NCBI RefSeq assembly: GCF_900291015.1
Contig: NZ_OLKL01000029.1
Location: 1 to 64,000, forward strand
Length of the DNA stretch: 64,000 bases
Origin: Pseudomonas persica
GTDB lineage: Bacteria > Pseudomonadota > Gammaproteobacteria > Pseudomonadales > Pseudomonadaceae
Direction: 5' to 3'
Shown: one piece after another, positions 36,169-44,882 of the stretch
How the letters are laid out: each line of letters begins with the position of its first letter
How positions within the stretch are numbered: the first letter of the stretch is position 1
Made by a program: the position numbers and the translations under genes
The notes under the pieces: generated by a model
Databases searched by the model: none
Seen by the model: the letters and a program-made list of their open reading frames with translations, nothing else
Told to the model about the DNA's origin: nothing

Positions 36169-36819
36169 ATGGCGGTGCAAGCGAAAGTGTATGTGGTCGA
36201 TGACGACCAGGGTATGCGGGATTCGACGGTGTGGCTGCTGCAGTCGGTGGGCTTGCAGGCCTTGCCATTTGCCAGCGGGCAAGCGTTTCTCGACGCCTGC
36301 GTCGACGATGGGCCGGCCTGTGTACTGCTGGATGTGCGCATGCCGGGGCTGGGCGGTTTGGCGGTGCAGCAGGCGATGCGCGAGCGTGGCCTGGGGTTGC
36401 CGGTGATTTTCGTCAGCGGCCATGCCGATGTGCCGATCGTGGTGCGGGCATTCAAGGCCGGCGCCTGTGACTTCATCGAAAAACCCTACAGCGACCAGTT
36501 GCTGCTCGACAGCGTACAGGCCGCGCTGGAGCACGCCGGGCGGGCACGTCAGGGCGACCAGGCGTTGGCCCAGGTGCAGGTGCGCATCGATGGCCTGACA
36601 CCGCGCGAGCGGGACGTGTTCGTGCCGTTGGCCCAGGGCTTGAGCAACCGCGAGATTGCCGAGCGGCTGGGCGTCAGTGTGAAAACTGTGGACCTGTACC
36701 GGGGGCGGGTGATGAAGCGGTTGCAGGCCACCAGTCTGGCGGAGCTGGTGGGCATGGCCATTGCCTGCGGGGCGGTCGAGGCGCTCGGCCTGCGAGCTCG
36801 GCCTTGGCAGCAGTCATAG
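36169..36819 (+). CDS. FixJ/NarL-type response regulator
   Basis: A 216-residue regulator. The receiver domain has the acidic pair DD at 11-12, the phospho-acceptor Asp55 (LLDVRMPGLGG), the conserved Ser and Lys105 (FIEKPYS). The C-terminal LuxR HTH spans about 144-200 (LTPRERDVFVPLAQGLSNRE, then IAERLGVSVKTVDLYRGRV). The DVPIVVRAFKAGACDFIEKP stretch is diagnostic of the FixJ/TodT/StyR family, in which the paired kinase is soluble and senses a substrate or oxygen. ATG 36169 follows GGGGAG. It is the last gene of the kinase operon. Confidence 0.93.
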   Translation: MAVQAKVYVVDDDQGMRDSTVWLLQSVGLQALPFASGQAFLDACVDDGPACVLLDVRMPGLGGLAVQQAMRERGLGLPVIFVSGHADVPIVVRAFKAGACDFIEKPYSDQLLLDSVQAALEHAGRARQGDQALAQVQVRIDGLTPRERDVFVPLAQGLSNREIAERLGVSVKTVDLYRGRVMKRLQATSLAELVGMAIACGAVEALGLRARPWQQS

Positions 36820-36883
36820 ATCCCTGTGGGTGCGAGCAGAAGCGTCAAATCATGAAATTTTCCATAGCAACCTAATCAAGGCT

Positions 36884-36911
36884 TTGACATTCACTGCCTA
36901 GGCAGTAATAT
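36884..36911 (+). promoter_or_regulatory. Promoter with embedded 14-bp palindrome (MarR operator)
   Basis: A -35 TTGACA at 36884-36889 and a -10 TAATAT at 36906-36911 are spaced 16 bases. The perfect palindrome ACTGCCTAGGCAGT (36893-36906) fills the spacer. This is the classical position for repression by a MarR dimer. A degenerate second copy, ATTACTTGAGCAGT, lies just downstream at 36921-36934. The MarR gene starts at 36940, so autoregulation of the efflux operon is likely. Confidence 0.75.
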
Positions 36912-36939
36912 TTTTACACAATTACTTGAGCAGTCGCCG

Positions 36940-37413
36940 ATGGCCCATTTCTCCCCCGAAAACTTCCAGACCTGCGCCATCGGCATGCTGCTTGGCCGCG
37001 CGGCGATCCTCAAGGACCGCATTCTCGACTGGCACCTCGAATCCGAAGGCGTCACCGCCGCGCAGTTCAAGGTGCTGATCATCGTCACCCAGTACCAGGT
37101 GGATACCCCGGCCGAGCTGTGCCGCTACCTGGGCCTGGACAGTGGGTCGATGACCCGCATGCTCGACCGCCTCGAGCAGAAGGAGTTGATCGTGCGCAAC
37201 CGCTGCGCCGACGACCGCCGCCAGGTGCGCCTGGCCCTTACCGCCGATGGCCAGCGCCTGGCTGACCGCCTGCCGGAAATCGGCGCGGCGGCGATGAACG
37301 AGTTGTGCGGTGCGCTGGCAGCCGAAGAGCTCAAGGCCCTGGAAGGGCTGCTGGCCAAGGTCCTGCTCGCTGCCGGCGACCCGTTGACGATACGCCGCTT
37401 CGGCGATCGTTGA
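36940..37413 (+). CDS. MarR-family repressor of the efflux operon
   Basis: This 157-residue winged-HTH repressor has ILDWHLESEGVTAAQFKVLI and IIVTQYQVDTPAELCRYLGLDSGSMTRMLDRLE as the DNA-binding part. The wing RNRCADDRRQVRLALTADG and a dimerisation helix follow. The EmrR/MprA-like type is typically released from DNA by phenolic or amphipathic ligands. It is first in an operon with EmrA- and EmrB-like genes. Its promoter holds a perfect palindrome between the -35 and -10. The start ATG 36940 has no strong ribosome site, which may keep repressor levels low. Confidence 0.93.
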   Translation: MAHFSPENFQTCAIGMLLGRAAILKDRILDWHLESEGVTAAQFKVLIIVTQYQVDTPAELCRYLGLDSGSMTRMLDRLEQKELIVRNRCADDRRQVRLALTADGQRLADRLPEIGAAAMNELCGALAAEELKALEGLLAKVLLAAGDPLTIRRFGDR

Positions 37414-37443
37414 TCCCTGTCACGAATTATCCAAGGTATTGTC

Positions 37444-38637
37444 ATGGCCACTCCCGCAGACACCCCGACTCCCTCCGCCGCGCCCGAGCCGTCGCGCAAG
37501 CGCAAGGCCTGGCTGCTTGGCCTGCTGTTGCTGCTGATCCTTGCCGGTGTCGGCGCCTGGGCCTGGTACAGCCTGGTTGGGCGCTGGCACGAAAGCACCG
37601 ACGATGCCTACGTCAACGGCAACGTGGTAGAGATCACCCCGCTGGTCACCGGCACCGTTACCAGCATCGGTGCCGATGACGGCGACCTGGTCCATGCCGG
37701 CCAGGTATTGCTGCAGTTCGACCCGGCCGACAGCGAGGTGGCCTTGCAGTCCGCCGAAGCCAGGCTGGCGCGCAGCGTGCGTCAGGTGCGCGGGTTGTAC
37801 AGCAACGTCGACGCGCTCAAGGCCCAGCTGGAAACCCGCCAGGCCGAACTGCGCAAGGCCCGGCAGGACTTCAACCGGCGCAAGGTGCTGGCCGACAGCG
37901 GTGCGATTGCTGCGGAAGAATTGTCCCATGCCCGCGATGACCTGAGCGTGGCCGAGGCCGCCGTCAACAGTGCGCGCCAGCAGCTCAGCACCAGCAGCGC
38001 GCTGGTCGACGACACTGTGGTGTCCTCGCACCCCGAGGTGATGGCCGCCGCCGCCGACCTGCGCCAGGCCTACCTCGACCACGCCCGCACCACCCTGGTG
38101 GCACCGGTCACCGGCTACGTCGCCAAGCGTACCGTGCAACTGGGTCAGCGCCTGCAGCCGGGCACCGCGACCATGGCAGTGATCCCGCTGGACCAGGTGT
38201 GGATCGACGCCAACTTCAAGGAAACCCAGCTGCGCGACATGCGTATCGGCCAGCCGGTGCAGATCAGCGCCGACCTGTACGGCAACGAGGTCAGATACAG
38301 CGGCACGGTCGACAGCCTCGGCGCTGGCACCGGCAGCGCCTTCGCCCTGTTGCCGGCGCAGAATGCCACCGGTAACTGGATCAAGATCGTCCAGCGCGTG
38401 CCGGTGCGCATCCACCTCAGCCCTGACCAGCTCAAGGACCACCCGCTGCGTATCGGCCTGTCCACCGTGGTCGAGGTCGACCTGCACGACCAGAGCGGCC
38501 CGGCCCTGGCCCAGCAGCCACCACAGCAGGCCAGCTACACCACCCAGGTGTATGACCGCCAGCTGGTCGAGGCCGACCACCTGATCGCTCGGCTGATCCA
38601 AGAAAACAGCGCAACCGGCAAGACGGCTCAGCGATGA
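37444..38637 (+). CDS. emrA: EmrA-type membrane fusion protein
   Basis: A 397-residue periplasmic adaptor of a tripartite drug pump. A short cytoplasmic tail is followed by one membrane helix (WLLGLLLLLILAGVGAWAWY). Next come a lipoyl half-motif (DDAYVNGNVVEITPLVTGTV), a coiled-coil hairpin about residues 100-180, the second lipoyl half (TTLVAPVTGYVAKRTVQLGQ) and a beta-barrel. It links the inner-membrane pump EmrB to an outer-membrane TolC-like channel, which is not encoded here. The ATG follows CCAAGGTATTGTC. Its stop overlaps the EmrB start by four bases (ATGA). Confidence 0.93.
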   Translation: MATPADTPTPSAAPEPSRKRKAWLLGLLLLLILAGVGAWAWYSLVGRWHESTDDAYVNGNVVEITPLVTGTVTSIGADDGDLVHAGQVLLQFDPADSEVALQSAEARLARSVRQVRGLYSNVDALKAQLETRQAELRKARQDFNRRKVLADSGAIAAEELSHARDDLSVAEAAVNSARQQLSTSSALVDDTVVSSHPEVMAAAADLRQAYLDHARTTLVAPVTGYVAKRTVQLGQRLQPGTATMAVIPLDQVWIDANFKETQLRDMRIGQPVQISADLYGNEVRYSGTVDSLGAGTGSAFALLPAQNATGNWIKIVQRVPVRIHLSPDQLKDHPLRIGLSTVVEVDLHDQSGPALAQQPPQQASYTTQVYDRQLVEADHLIARLIQENSATGKTAQR

Positions 38638-40169
38638 GCAACAACGCTGCTGCCCAGTTCACCCCGCCGAGCCTGCTGCTGACCACCATCGGCCTGTCGC
38701 TGGCGACGTTCATGCAGGTGCTCGACACCACCATCGCCAACGTGGCCTTGCCGACCATTTCCGGCAACCTGGGGGTGAGCTACGAGCAGGGCACCTGGGT
38801 TATCACCTCGTTCGCGGTGAGCAACGCCATCGCCTTGCCGCTGACCGGCTGGCTCAGCCGGCGGTTTGGCGAGGTGAAACTGTTCATCTGGGCCACGCTG
38901 CTGTTCGTGCTGGCCTCGTTCCTGTGCGGTATTGCCCAGTCGATGCCGGAGCTGGTCGGTTTTCGTGTGTTGCAGGGCGTGGTGGCCGGGCCGTTATACC
39001 CCATGACCCAGACTTTGCTGATCGCCGTCTACCCGCCGGCCAAGCGCGGTATGGCCCTGGCGTTGCTGGCAATGGTCACGGTGGTGGCGCCGATTGCCGG
39101 GCCGATCCTCGGGGGCTGGATCACCGACAGCTACAGCTGGCCGTGGATCTTCTTCATCAACGTGCCCATCGGCCTGTTCGCAGCCGCCGTGGTGCGCCAG
39201 CAGATGCGCACCCGGCCGGTGGTTACCAGCCGCCAGCCGATGGACTACATCGGCCTGCTGACGCTGGTCATCGGTGTCGGCGCCTTGCAGGTGGTGCTGG
39301 ACAAGGGCAATGACCTGGACTGGTTCGAGTCGTCGTTCATCATTGCCGGCAGCCTGATCTCGGTGGTGTTCCTGGCGGTGTTCGTGATCTGGGAACTGAC
39401 AGATCGTCACCCGGTGGTCAACCTGCGCCTGTTCGCGCACCGCAACTTCCGCGTCGGCACCATCGTGCTGGTCGGGGGTTATGCGGGGTTCTTCGGCATC
39501 AACCTGATCCTGCCGCAGTGGTTGCAGACGCAGCTGGGCTATACCGCGACGTGGGCGGGGCTGGCGGTGGCGCCGATCGGCCTGTTGCCGGTGCTCATGT
39601 CGCCGTTCGTGGGCAAGTACGCGCACCGCTTCGACTTGCGTGTGCTGGCCGGGCTGGCGTTCCTGGCGATCGGCAGCAGCTGCTACATGCGTGCCGGGTT
39701 CACCAGTGAGGTGGACTTCCAGCATGTGGCGATGGTGCAGCTGTTCATGGGTATTGGCGTGGCGCTGTTCTTCATGCCGACCTTGAGCATCCTGCTGTCC
39801 GACCTGCCACCGCAGCAGATTGCCGATGGCTCCGGGCTGGCGACCTTCCTGCGTACCTTGGGCGGCAGTTTTGCGGCGTCGCTGACGACCTGGATCTGGA
39901 TTCGCCGGGCGGACCAGCACCATGCCTACCTGAGCGAGCACATCAGCCCGTTCGAACCGGCCACGCGGCATACCCTGGAGCAGCTGGGCGGGGCCAACCC
40001 GCAGGGCTATGCGCAGCTGGAGCAGATACTCAACGGGCAGGCGTACATGATGTCGACGGTGGATTACTTCACCTTGATGACCTGGGTATTTGCCGGGTTG
40101 ATCCTGCTGGTGTGGTTCGCCAAACCGCCCTTTACCGCCAAGGCGGGGCCGGCCTCGGCAGGGCATTGA
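38634..40169 (+). CDS. emrB: EmrB-type MFS drug exporter (DHA2)
   Basis: A 511-residue, 14-helix proton-driven exporter of the DHA2 family. LATFMQVLDTTIANVALPTI in TM1 is the motif D1 signature. LSRRFGEVKLF is motif A, and LQGVVAGPLYPMTQTLL is a TM4 segment with motif B/C. GPILGGWITDSYSWPWIFFI is the family motif after TM5. With EmrA it expels hydrophobic uncouplers, phenolics or antibiotics. It is co-translated with emrA through the four-base overlap. Little can be said on substrate. Confidence 0.94.
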   Translation: MSNNAAAQFTPPSLLLTTIGLSLATFMQVLDTTIANVALPTISGNLGVSYEQGTWVITSFAVSNAIALPLTGWLSRRFGEVKLFIWATLLFVLASFLCGIAQSMPELVGFRVLQGVVAGPLYPMTQTLLIAVYPPAKRGMALALLAMVTVVAPIAGPILGGWITDSYSWPWIFFINVPIGLFAAAVVRQQMRTRPVVTSRQPMDYIGLLTLVIGVGALQVVLDKGNDLDWFESSFIIAGSLISVVFLAVFVIWELTDRHPVVNLRLFAHRNFRVGTIVLVGGYAGFFGINLILPQWLQTQLGYTATWAGLAVAPIGLLPVLMSPFVGKYAHRFDLRVLAGLAFLAIGSSCYMRAGFTSEVDFQHVAMVQLFMGIGVALFFMPTLSILLSDLPPQQIADGSGLATFLRTLGGSFAASLTTWIWIRRADQHHAYLSEHISPFEPATRHTLEQLGGANPQGYAQLEQILNGQAYMMSTVDYFTLMTWVFAGLILLVWFAKPPFTAKAGPASAGH

Positions 40170-40218
40170 GCCGGGCCAGGGTTAGGCCCAACGCTGTTGC
40201 GCTTGCTAAATGCCCAAA

Positions 40219-41166
40219 TCAGGTACTCGCTGCGTACCAGGGACGTTGTGCACGCAGCATCAACCGATCGATTTGCGGCACCAGCAGGTTGCCGGCCAGC
40301 ACGGCGAAGCAAAGACCGTCAGCATAAAGCCCGAATTCGCGAATCAGTTCGGTGAGCGTGCCAACGGTCACGCCGAAGAGAATGCGACCGGCGCGCGTGT
40401 TGGGACTGGTAACCGGATCGGTGGCGATGAAGAAGGCGGTGAAGAGGTAGCCACCGAGACTGAGGTTGTACACGGCTTCCTGCAGGCTATGGCCGGCGGC
40501 CATGCACAGCAATACTGTGCTTGCGAGCATCGCCAGCGGAATCTCGATGCGGATCACCCGCAGCAAAGCCAGTATCACGCCGCCGGCAATGTAGCCGTAC
40601 CCCGACAGATTGTGGGTGATATGGGTGAATTCGTTCTGCGCCAGTTGAGTGGCGCCGGCAAACGCATCGAGATCGAGGCGTGGCAGCAACTGTAGCTGTT
40701 GTAGAAGAACCGCCTTGGCGCCCAGGGTTGCGGTCCACGGGGCATGGTTCGATGGCGCGGGGTACAGCTGCTGGTAGAAGCAGATGGCAACGATCCCCAG
40801 ACCCACCATGGCAGGGTTGAGACGGTTGCGACCAAGGCCTCCACTGGCGTGCTTGCATAGCGCGAGAGCGGCAAAACTGGCCAGGGCGATCATCCACAGC
40901 GGCACCAGCAGCGGCAATGCCCGAGCCAGGATCAGGCCTAGCACCAGCCAGCTGAGGTCGCTCAAACCCTCGCGTACATTATGCCCGCGCAGGCGCAGCA
41001 GGGCAGCTTCGAAGCCCAGGGCGAACAGCACGCACCAGAAGGTCTGCAACCAGACCACAACGCCGAATTGCCAGGCATACAGGACGGTGCCCGGCAGGAG
41101 GCACAAGACGACCAGCAGCATCACCGTGCGCAGCCGTTGTGGAATGGGATGGCGTATCAGGCTCAT
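40219..41166 (-). CDS. rnfD: RnfD/NqrB-like membrane flavoprotein subunit
   Basis: This integral membrane protein of 315 residues, with about nine helices, belongs to the RnfD/NqrB/RsxD family. The segment DLDAFAGATQLAQ carries Thr173 in an AGAT motif matching the D-x-x-(S/T)-G-A-T site where ApbE attaches FMN. FFIATDPVTSPNTRAG is the second conserved block. In full Rnf complexes RnfD is one of six subunits moving electrons between NADH and ferredoxin or quinone. Only RnfC is beside it here. The gene starts ATG 41166 and overlaps the rnfC stop (ATGA). The divergent apbE gene probably supplies the flavin. Confidence 0.88.
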   Translation of the reverse strand: MSLIRHPIPQRLRTVMLLVVLCLLPGTVLYAWQFGVVVWLQTFWCVLFALGFEAALLRLRGHNVREGLSDLSWLVLGLILARALPLLVPLWMIALASFAALALCKHASGGLGRNRLNPAMVGLGIVAICFYQQLYPAPSNHAPWTATLGAKAVLLQQLQLLPRLDLDAFAGATQLAQNEFTHITHNLSGYGYIAGGVILALLRVIRIEIPLAMLASTVLLCMAAGHSLQEAVYNLSLGGYLFTAFFIATDPVTSPNTRAGRILFGVTVGTLTELIREFGLYADGLCFAVLAGNLLVPQIDRLMLRAQRPWYAAST

Positions 41167-42563
41167 GCTCGTACCTCCGTCTTGCTCTGGCGGAAGCGTT
41201 CTCGCAGCGGGATATTGCTCGGGCAGATGCTGCTGCAGCTGCCGCATTCGATACAGGCATCCAAGCGCAGTTCCTGCAGGCTGGCCTTGTCACGGCGTTC
41301 GGCGGCAGCGTAGAGATCCAGCGGCCTGAGCGACATCGGGCAGACATCCACGCAGCGCGTACAGCGAATGCAACTGCCTGCGGGGCGGGTTGCCGGCAGG
41401 TAGCGTTCAGCGCCGAATATCAGGCAACTACTGGTCTTGCTGACGGCGGCGGTAGCGTCCGGTAGCGGCAGCCCCATCATCGGGCCGCCGACCTGGGTTA
41501 TCTGTCCTGTGGAGGACGCGCCAGCAATCGCACGCAGCTCGCTGACCGGGTAACCCACCGGCACCCGGACATTGCCGGGGTGCTTGCAGTCCCCGGTCAG
41601 CGTCAGCACGCGGCTGATCAATGGTTCGCCCTGGAAGACGGCCCGGCCCAGTGCGTAGAGCGTTGCGACATTCAGCGCCAGGACGCCGATATCGGCAGGC
41701 CGGCTCCCTGGCGCCAGGTTGCGGCCACTGAGGCTCTTGATCATCAACGGCTGCCCGCCTGCCGGGTAGCGCTCCGGTAGCGGACATATCTCTACCTGGG
41801 TGCGCGCCTGGCGAGCGGCGGCACGTAACCTGGCCATCGCCTCTGGTTTGTTGGTTTCGATGCCGAAACGGGTTGTCGTTATTCCCAGCAGCGCGGCGAC
41901 ATAGTCGGCGGCCTCGATCAACGCTTCGGCATTCTCGCGCATGAGGCGGTCATCGCAGGTAAGGAAGGGCTCGCATTCGGCACCGTTGATCAGCAGCAGG
42001 TCGGGCTGCCGGGCGTCGGCCAGCTTGAGGGCCGTCGGGAAACCCGCCCCGCCAAGGCCGACTATGCCCATCTGCAATGCGTGTTCGACCAGCGCCTCTG
42101 GCGTTTGCGGCAGGCCCGGCACCGGGCGTTCGACCCACTCATCCAGGCCATCTGCGTTCAGAATGACGGCCATGACTGGCTCGGCCGAGTCGGCCGCGAA
42201 GGCGAGATCAATCCGTTCCACGATGCCGGAGGTACTGGCATGCACCCAAGCGCTGGTGTCATCGCCAATACCGATGACTTCGCCCTTGCGCACATGCTGT
42301 CCCGGCTGCACGCAAGGCTGGACAAACCGGCGACCCCGCCCGAGCGGAATCGCCAGCTGGATTTTTCCGACCGCGACCGGGGCAACCGGGGTGGCGTTGG
42401 ATAGTTCCTTGTATCCCCTGAGCTCGATCCCTCCGTGCCAACTACGCTGAGAGGATGAGGCGATGGCCAGCAGGCGCCGCCAGAAAGGTTTCTGTTGCGG
42501 CTGGCGCTGGGCGCGGATTCGGCTCTGCAGGCGTTCGACGCTCTGCAACGAATGGCTAGACAT
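41163..42563 (-). CDS. rnfC: RnfC-like NADH/FMN/4Fe-4S subunit
   Basis: A 466-residue soluble electron-entry subunit. A GIVGLGGAGFPTALKLADARQ-type nucleotide/FMN loop is followed by LLINGAECEPFLTCDDRLM, a Complex I 51-kDa-like signature. The two 4Fe-4S ferredoxin motifs lie at 398-409 (CIRCTRCVDVCP) and 437-448 (CIECGSCSSICP). The family's long charged C-terminal repeat is absent, so this is a short RnfC. The ribosome site GGAGG precedes ATG 42563. rnfC and rnfD form an operon without rnfA, B, E or G. Confidence 0.92.
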   Translation of the reverse strand: MSSHSLQSVERLQSRIRAQRQPQQKPFWRRLLAIASSSQRSWHGGIELRGYKELSNATPVAPVAVGKIQLAIPLGRGRRFVQPCVQPGQHVRKGEVIGIGDDTSAWVHASTSGIVERIDLAFAADSAEPVMAVILNADGLDEWVERPVPGLPQTPEALVEHALQMGIVGLGGAGFPTALKLADARQPDLLLINGAECEPFLTCDDRLMRENAEALIEAADYVAALLGITTTRFGIETNKPEAMARLRAAARQARTQVEICPLPERYPAGGQPLMIKSLSGRNLAPGSRPADIGVLALNVATLYALGRAVFQGEPLISRVLTLTGDCKHPGNVRVPVGYPVSELRAIAGASSTGQITQVGGPMMGLPLPDATAAVSKTSSCLIFGAERYLPATRPAGSCIRCTRCVDVCPMSLRPLDLYAAAERRDKASLQELRLDACIECGSCSSICPSNIPLRERFRQSKTEVRA

Positions 42564-42814
42564 ATTCTGTCCTCCAATTTTTGGGCAAAAAACGCCCCTA
42601 TGCGCTTATGCACATGATGGTTTTATGGCTTCCGGGGCGTTTAGCGGAAAGGGAGGGGGATGGTTGATCACCCGCGCAGATCAGAGTGTTGAATGAGGAT
42701 TTTGTTCGATTTTTGACCAGACTTGCTGATGAACGGTAGGCCAATTGCCATCTTGCAATTTCTGGTGAAATAGCCTGCGCCGCAAAGGGGCGGCCAGAGT
42801 CTGCGAGGTGTCGA

Positions 42815-43831
42815 ATGATGCGCGCAAGCCTGCTGGTGATGCTGTTGACGTTGCTGTATGGCTGCGGCGAAAGGATCGAGCGCTTTTCCGGGCCAACCAT
42901 GGGGAGCACTTATTCGATCCAGTACGTACCCGCCGCGCAGACGCCCGGCGCGCAGCAGGTAAAGGCCGAAGTCCAGATGATACTCGAGGCGCTCGACAGG
43001 CAGTTTTCCAACTGGCGCGGCGACTCCATGGTTTCCCGCTTCAACGCGTTGCCGGCCGGCGCCTGTCAGGCGGTGCCGGAAGAAATGCGGCACCTGCTGG
43101 TGTACGGTGAGTCTCTGTTTCGCGAGAGTGGCGGGGCCTTCGACCTGACGGTTTTGCCATTGATGAACCTCTGGGGCTTCGGCCCGCAGTCACGAGGCAG
43201 GCAGGTGCCGGATGCCGGCGCGCTGGCACGGGAGCGGGCACGGGTAGGGCACCAGCACTTGCACCTGGATGGAGAAAAACTGTGCAAGGATGTGGCGGCG
43301 CAGCTGGATTTCGACAGCATGCTCGCCGGTTATGCCGTGGATCGGGTCGGCGACCGGCTTTTGGCCCTGGGTATCCAGGCCTATCTGGTCGAGATCACCG
43401 GCGAACTCAAGGGGGTCGGCCGCAAGCCGGATGGCTCGCCCTGGCGCATCGCCCTCGAGGTACCCAGTGGTGGCGGCGAGCAGCAAGTGGAGCGTGCTAT
43501 CGCCCTGGATGGCTACGGCGTTGCCACCGCCGGCGATTACCGCAACTATTTCGAAGAAGGTGGCCAGCGTTATTCGCACACCTTCGATCCACGTGTCGGC
43601 AGGCCGGTCAAGCACGCGCTGGCGGCAGTGTCGGTGGTCGACCCTTCGGTGCTGCGTGCCGATGCGCTGGATACCCTGTTGATGGTGCTCGGCCCGGAGG
43701 AAGGCTATGCCTTCGCCGAACGGCATGACGTCGCCGCCTATTTCATCATGCACCAGGGGCTGGGTTTCGTTGCGCGGGCGACGCCGCGATTCGAGTCGTT
43801 GTTTCCCAGGCAGGGCACGACCAGGCAGTAG
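42815..43831 (+). CDS. apbE: FAD:protein FMN transferase lipoprotein (ApbE)
   Basis: A 338-residue flavin transferase. The signal peptide ends in a lipobox (LLTLLYGC), so it is a periplasmic lipoprotein. FSGPTMGSTYSIQY is the N-terminal signature. GGAFDLTVLPLMNLWGFG and LAGYAVDRVGDRLLALGIQA carry FAD and Mg contacts. The TAGDYRNYFEEGGQRYSHTF block, with DPRVGRP, holds the last conserved residues. ApbE moves FMN from FAD onto Thr/Ser in targets such as RnfD and RnfG. Its gene is divergent from rnfC-rnfD, whose product carries an AGAT acceptor, and the two units probably form one functional module. Confidence 0.93.
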   Translation: MMRASLLVMLLTLLYGCGERIERFSGPTMGSTYSIQYVPAAQTPGAQQVKAEVQMILEALDRQFSNWRGDSMVSRFNALPAGACQAVPEEMRHLLVYGESLFRESGGAFDLTVLPLMNLWGFGPQSRGRQVPDAGALARERARVGHQHLHLDGEKLCKDVAAQLDFDSMLAGYAVDRVGDRLLALGIQAYLVEITGELKGVGRKPDGSPWRIALEVPSGGGEQQVERAIALDGYGVATAGDYRNYFEEGGQRYSHTFDPRVGRPVKHALAAVSVVDPSVLRADALDTLLMVLGPEEGYAFAERHDVAAYFIMHQGLGFVARATPRFESLFPRQGTTRQ

Positions 43832-43952
43832 TCGAAGGAAAACCCGCTTACCGGTTGACCAGGCGCTGATGTGCTGCGCTGACCTTGGTCATTCCCATGC
43901 GTAGCCTTTTCCCCTATTGTCGATGCTCCCTTCCCTAGCGATTGGCAAATCC

Positions 43953-44699
43953 ATGGAGAAAGTCATCGTCATCACCGGTGCCAGCCGCGGCATCGGCGCC
44001 GCCACGGCGCTGCTGGCGGCCCGCCAGGGCTACCGCATCTGCATCAACTACCACACCGACGACCAGGCCGCCGAGAACATCCTCGGCCAGGTCCGCGCCC
44101 TGGGCGCCGAGGCCATCACCGTGCGCGCCGACGCCAGTGTCGAGGATGAGGTCATCCAGCTGTTCCAGCGCGTGGACGCAGAACTCGGCCCGGTCACCGC
44201 GCTGGTCAACAACGCCGGCACCATCGGTCAGCAAAGCCGGGTCGAGGAAATGTCCGAATTCCGCCTGCTCAAAGTCATGAAGACCAACATCGTCGGCCCC
44301 ATGCTCTGCGCCAAGCACGCCCTGCTGCGCATGGCACGCCGGCACGGCGGGCAGGGCGGCGCCATCGTCAACGTGTCGTCGGTGGCCGCACGCCTGGGCT
44401 CGCCCAACGAGTACGTGGACTATGCCGCTTCCAAAGGCGCCCTCGACACCTTCACCATCGGCCTGGCAAAGGAAGTGGCAGGCGAGGGTGTGCGGGTCAA
44501 TGGCGTACGACCAGGCTACATCCATACCGGGTTCCATGCGCTGTCCGGCGACCCCGAGCGGGTCAGCAAGCTTGAGCCCGGCTTGCCCATGGGCCGCGGC
44601 GGGCGCCCCGAGGAAGTGGCCGAAGCCATCCTCTGGCTGCTCTCGGACAAGGCCTCGTACTCCACCGGCAGCTTCGTCGACCTGGGTGGCGGGCGCTGA
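43953..44699 (+). CDS. Short-chain dehydrogenase/reductase (classical SDR)
   Basis: This classical SDR has 248 residues. The NAD(P) motif VITGASRGIGAA opens it, NNAG is at about 89-92, and the catalytic Ser, Tyr and Lys lie in VNVSSVAARLGSP and YVDYAASKGALD (YxxxK). A C-terminal GGGR block completes the SDR fold, and the family of 3-oxoacyl-ACP reductases and glucose dehydrogenases is the nearest. Asn and Tyr in NYHTDDQ suggest NADP preference but this is weak. I use the ATG at 43953; a longer frame from 43917 adds a non-family leader. The gene is monocistronic and convergent with the MocR regulator. Confidence 0.88.
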   Translation: MEKVIVITGASRGIGAATALLAARQGYRICINYHTDDQAAENILGQVRALGAEAITVRADASVEDEVIQLFQRVDAELGPVTALVNNAGTIGQQSRVEEMSEFRLLKVMKTNIVGPMLCAKHALLRMARRHGGQGGAIVNVSSVAARLGSPNEYVDYAASKGALDTFTIGLAKEVAGEGVRVNGVRPGYIHTGFHALSGDPERVSKLEPGLPMGRGGRPEEVAEAILWLLSDKASYSTGSFVDLGGGR

Positions 44700-44708
44700 G
44701 CGCGCCCG

Positions 44709-44882
44709 TCAATCCTCCAGCAGCGTGCGTACCCGTTCGGCCAGCACTTCCAGCTCGAACGGCTTGGCCAGTAGTTCGGTGCGCTTGTCGGGCCAGGTAC
44801 AAGGCATGGTAGCGGTAGTGTCGTAGCCGGTAAGCAGCAACACTGGGGTATTTTCCGTAGTCGCCCACCGGGTCATCAGCCA
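44709..44882 (-). pseudogene. C-terminal remnant of a response-regulator receiver domain
   Basis: Directly after the MocR stop and in its frame, the minus strand reads TPVLLLTGYDTTATM, then DKRTELLAKPFELEVLAERV and RTLLED, and a stop at 44709-44711. VLLLTGYD matches the fourth strand of a receiver domain, and LLAKPF with the last helix matches the conserved Lys-Pro at strand 5. The acidic pair and phospho-acceptor Asp are absent. It covers about the last 55 residues of a domain of 120. A start at the ATG of TRWATTENTP is possible but would make no foldable receiver. I infer a decayed or truncated gene. Confidence 0.65.
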
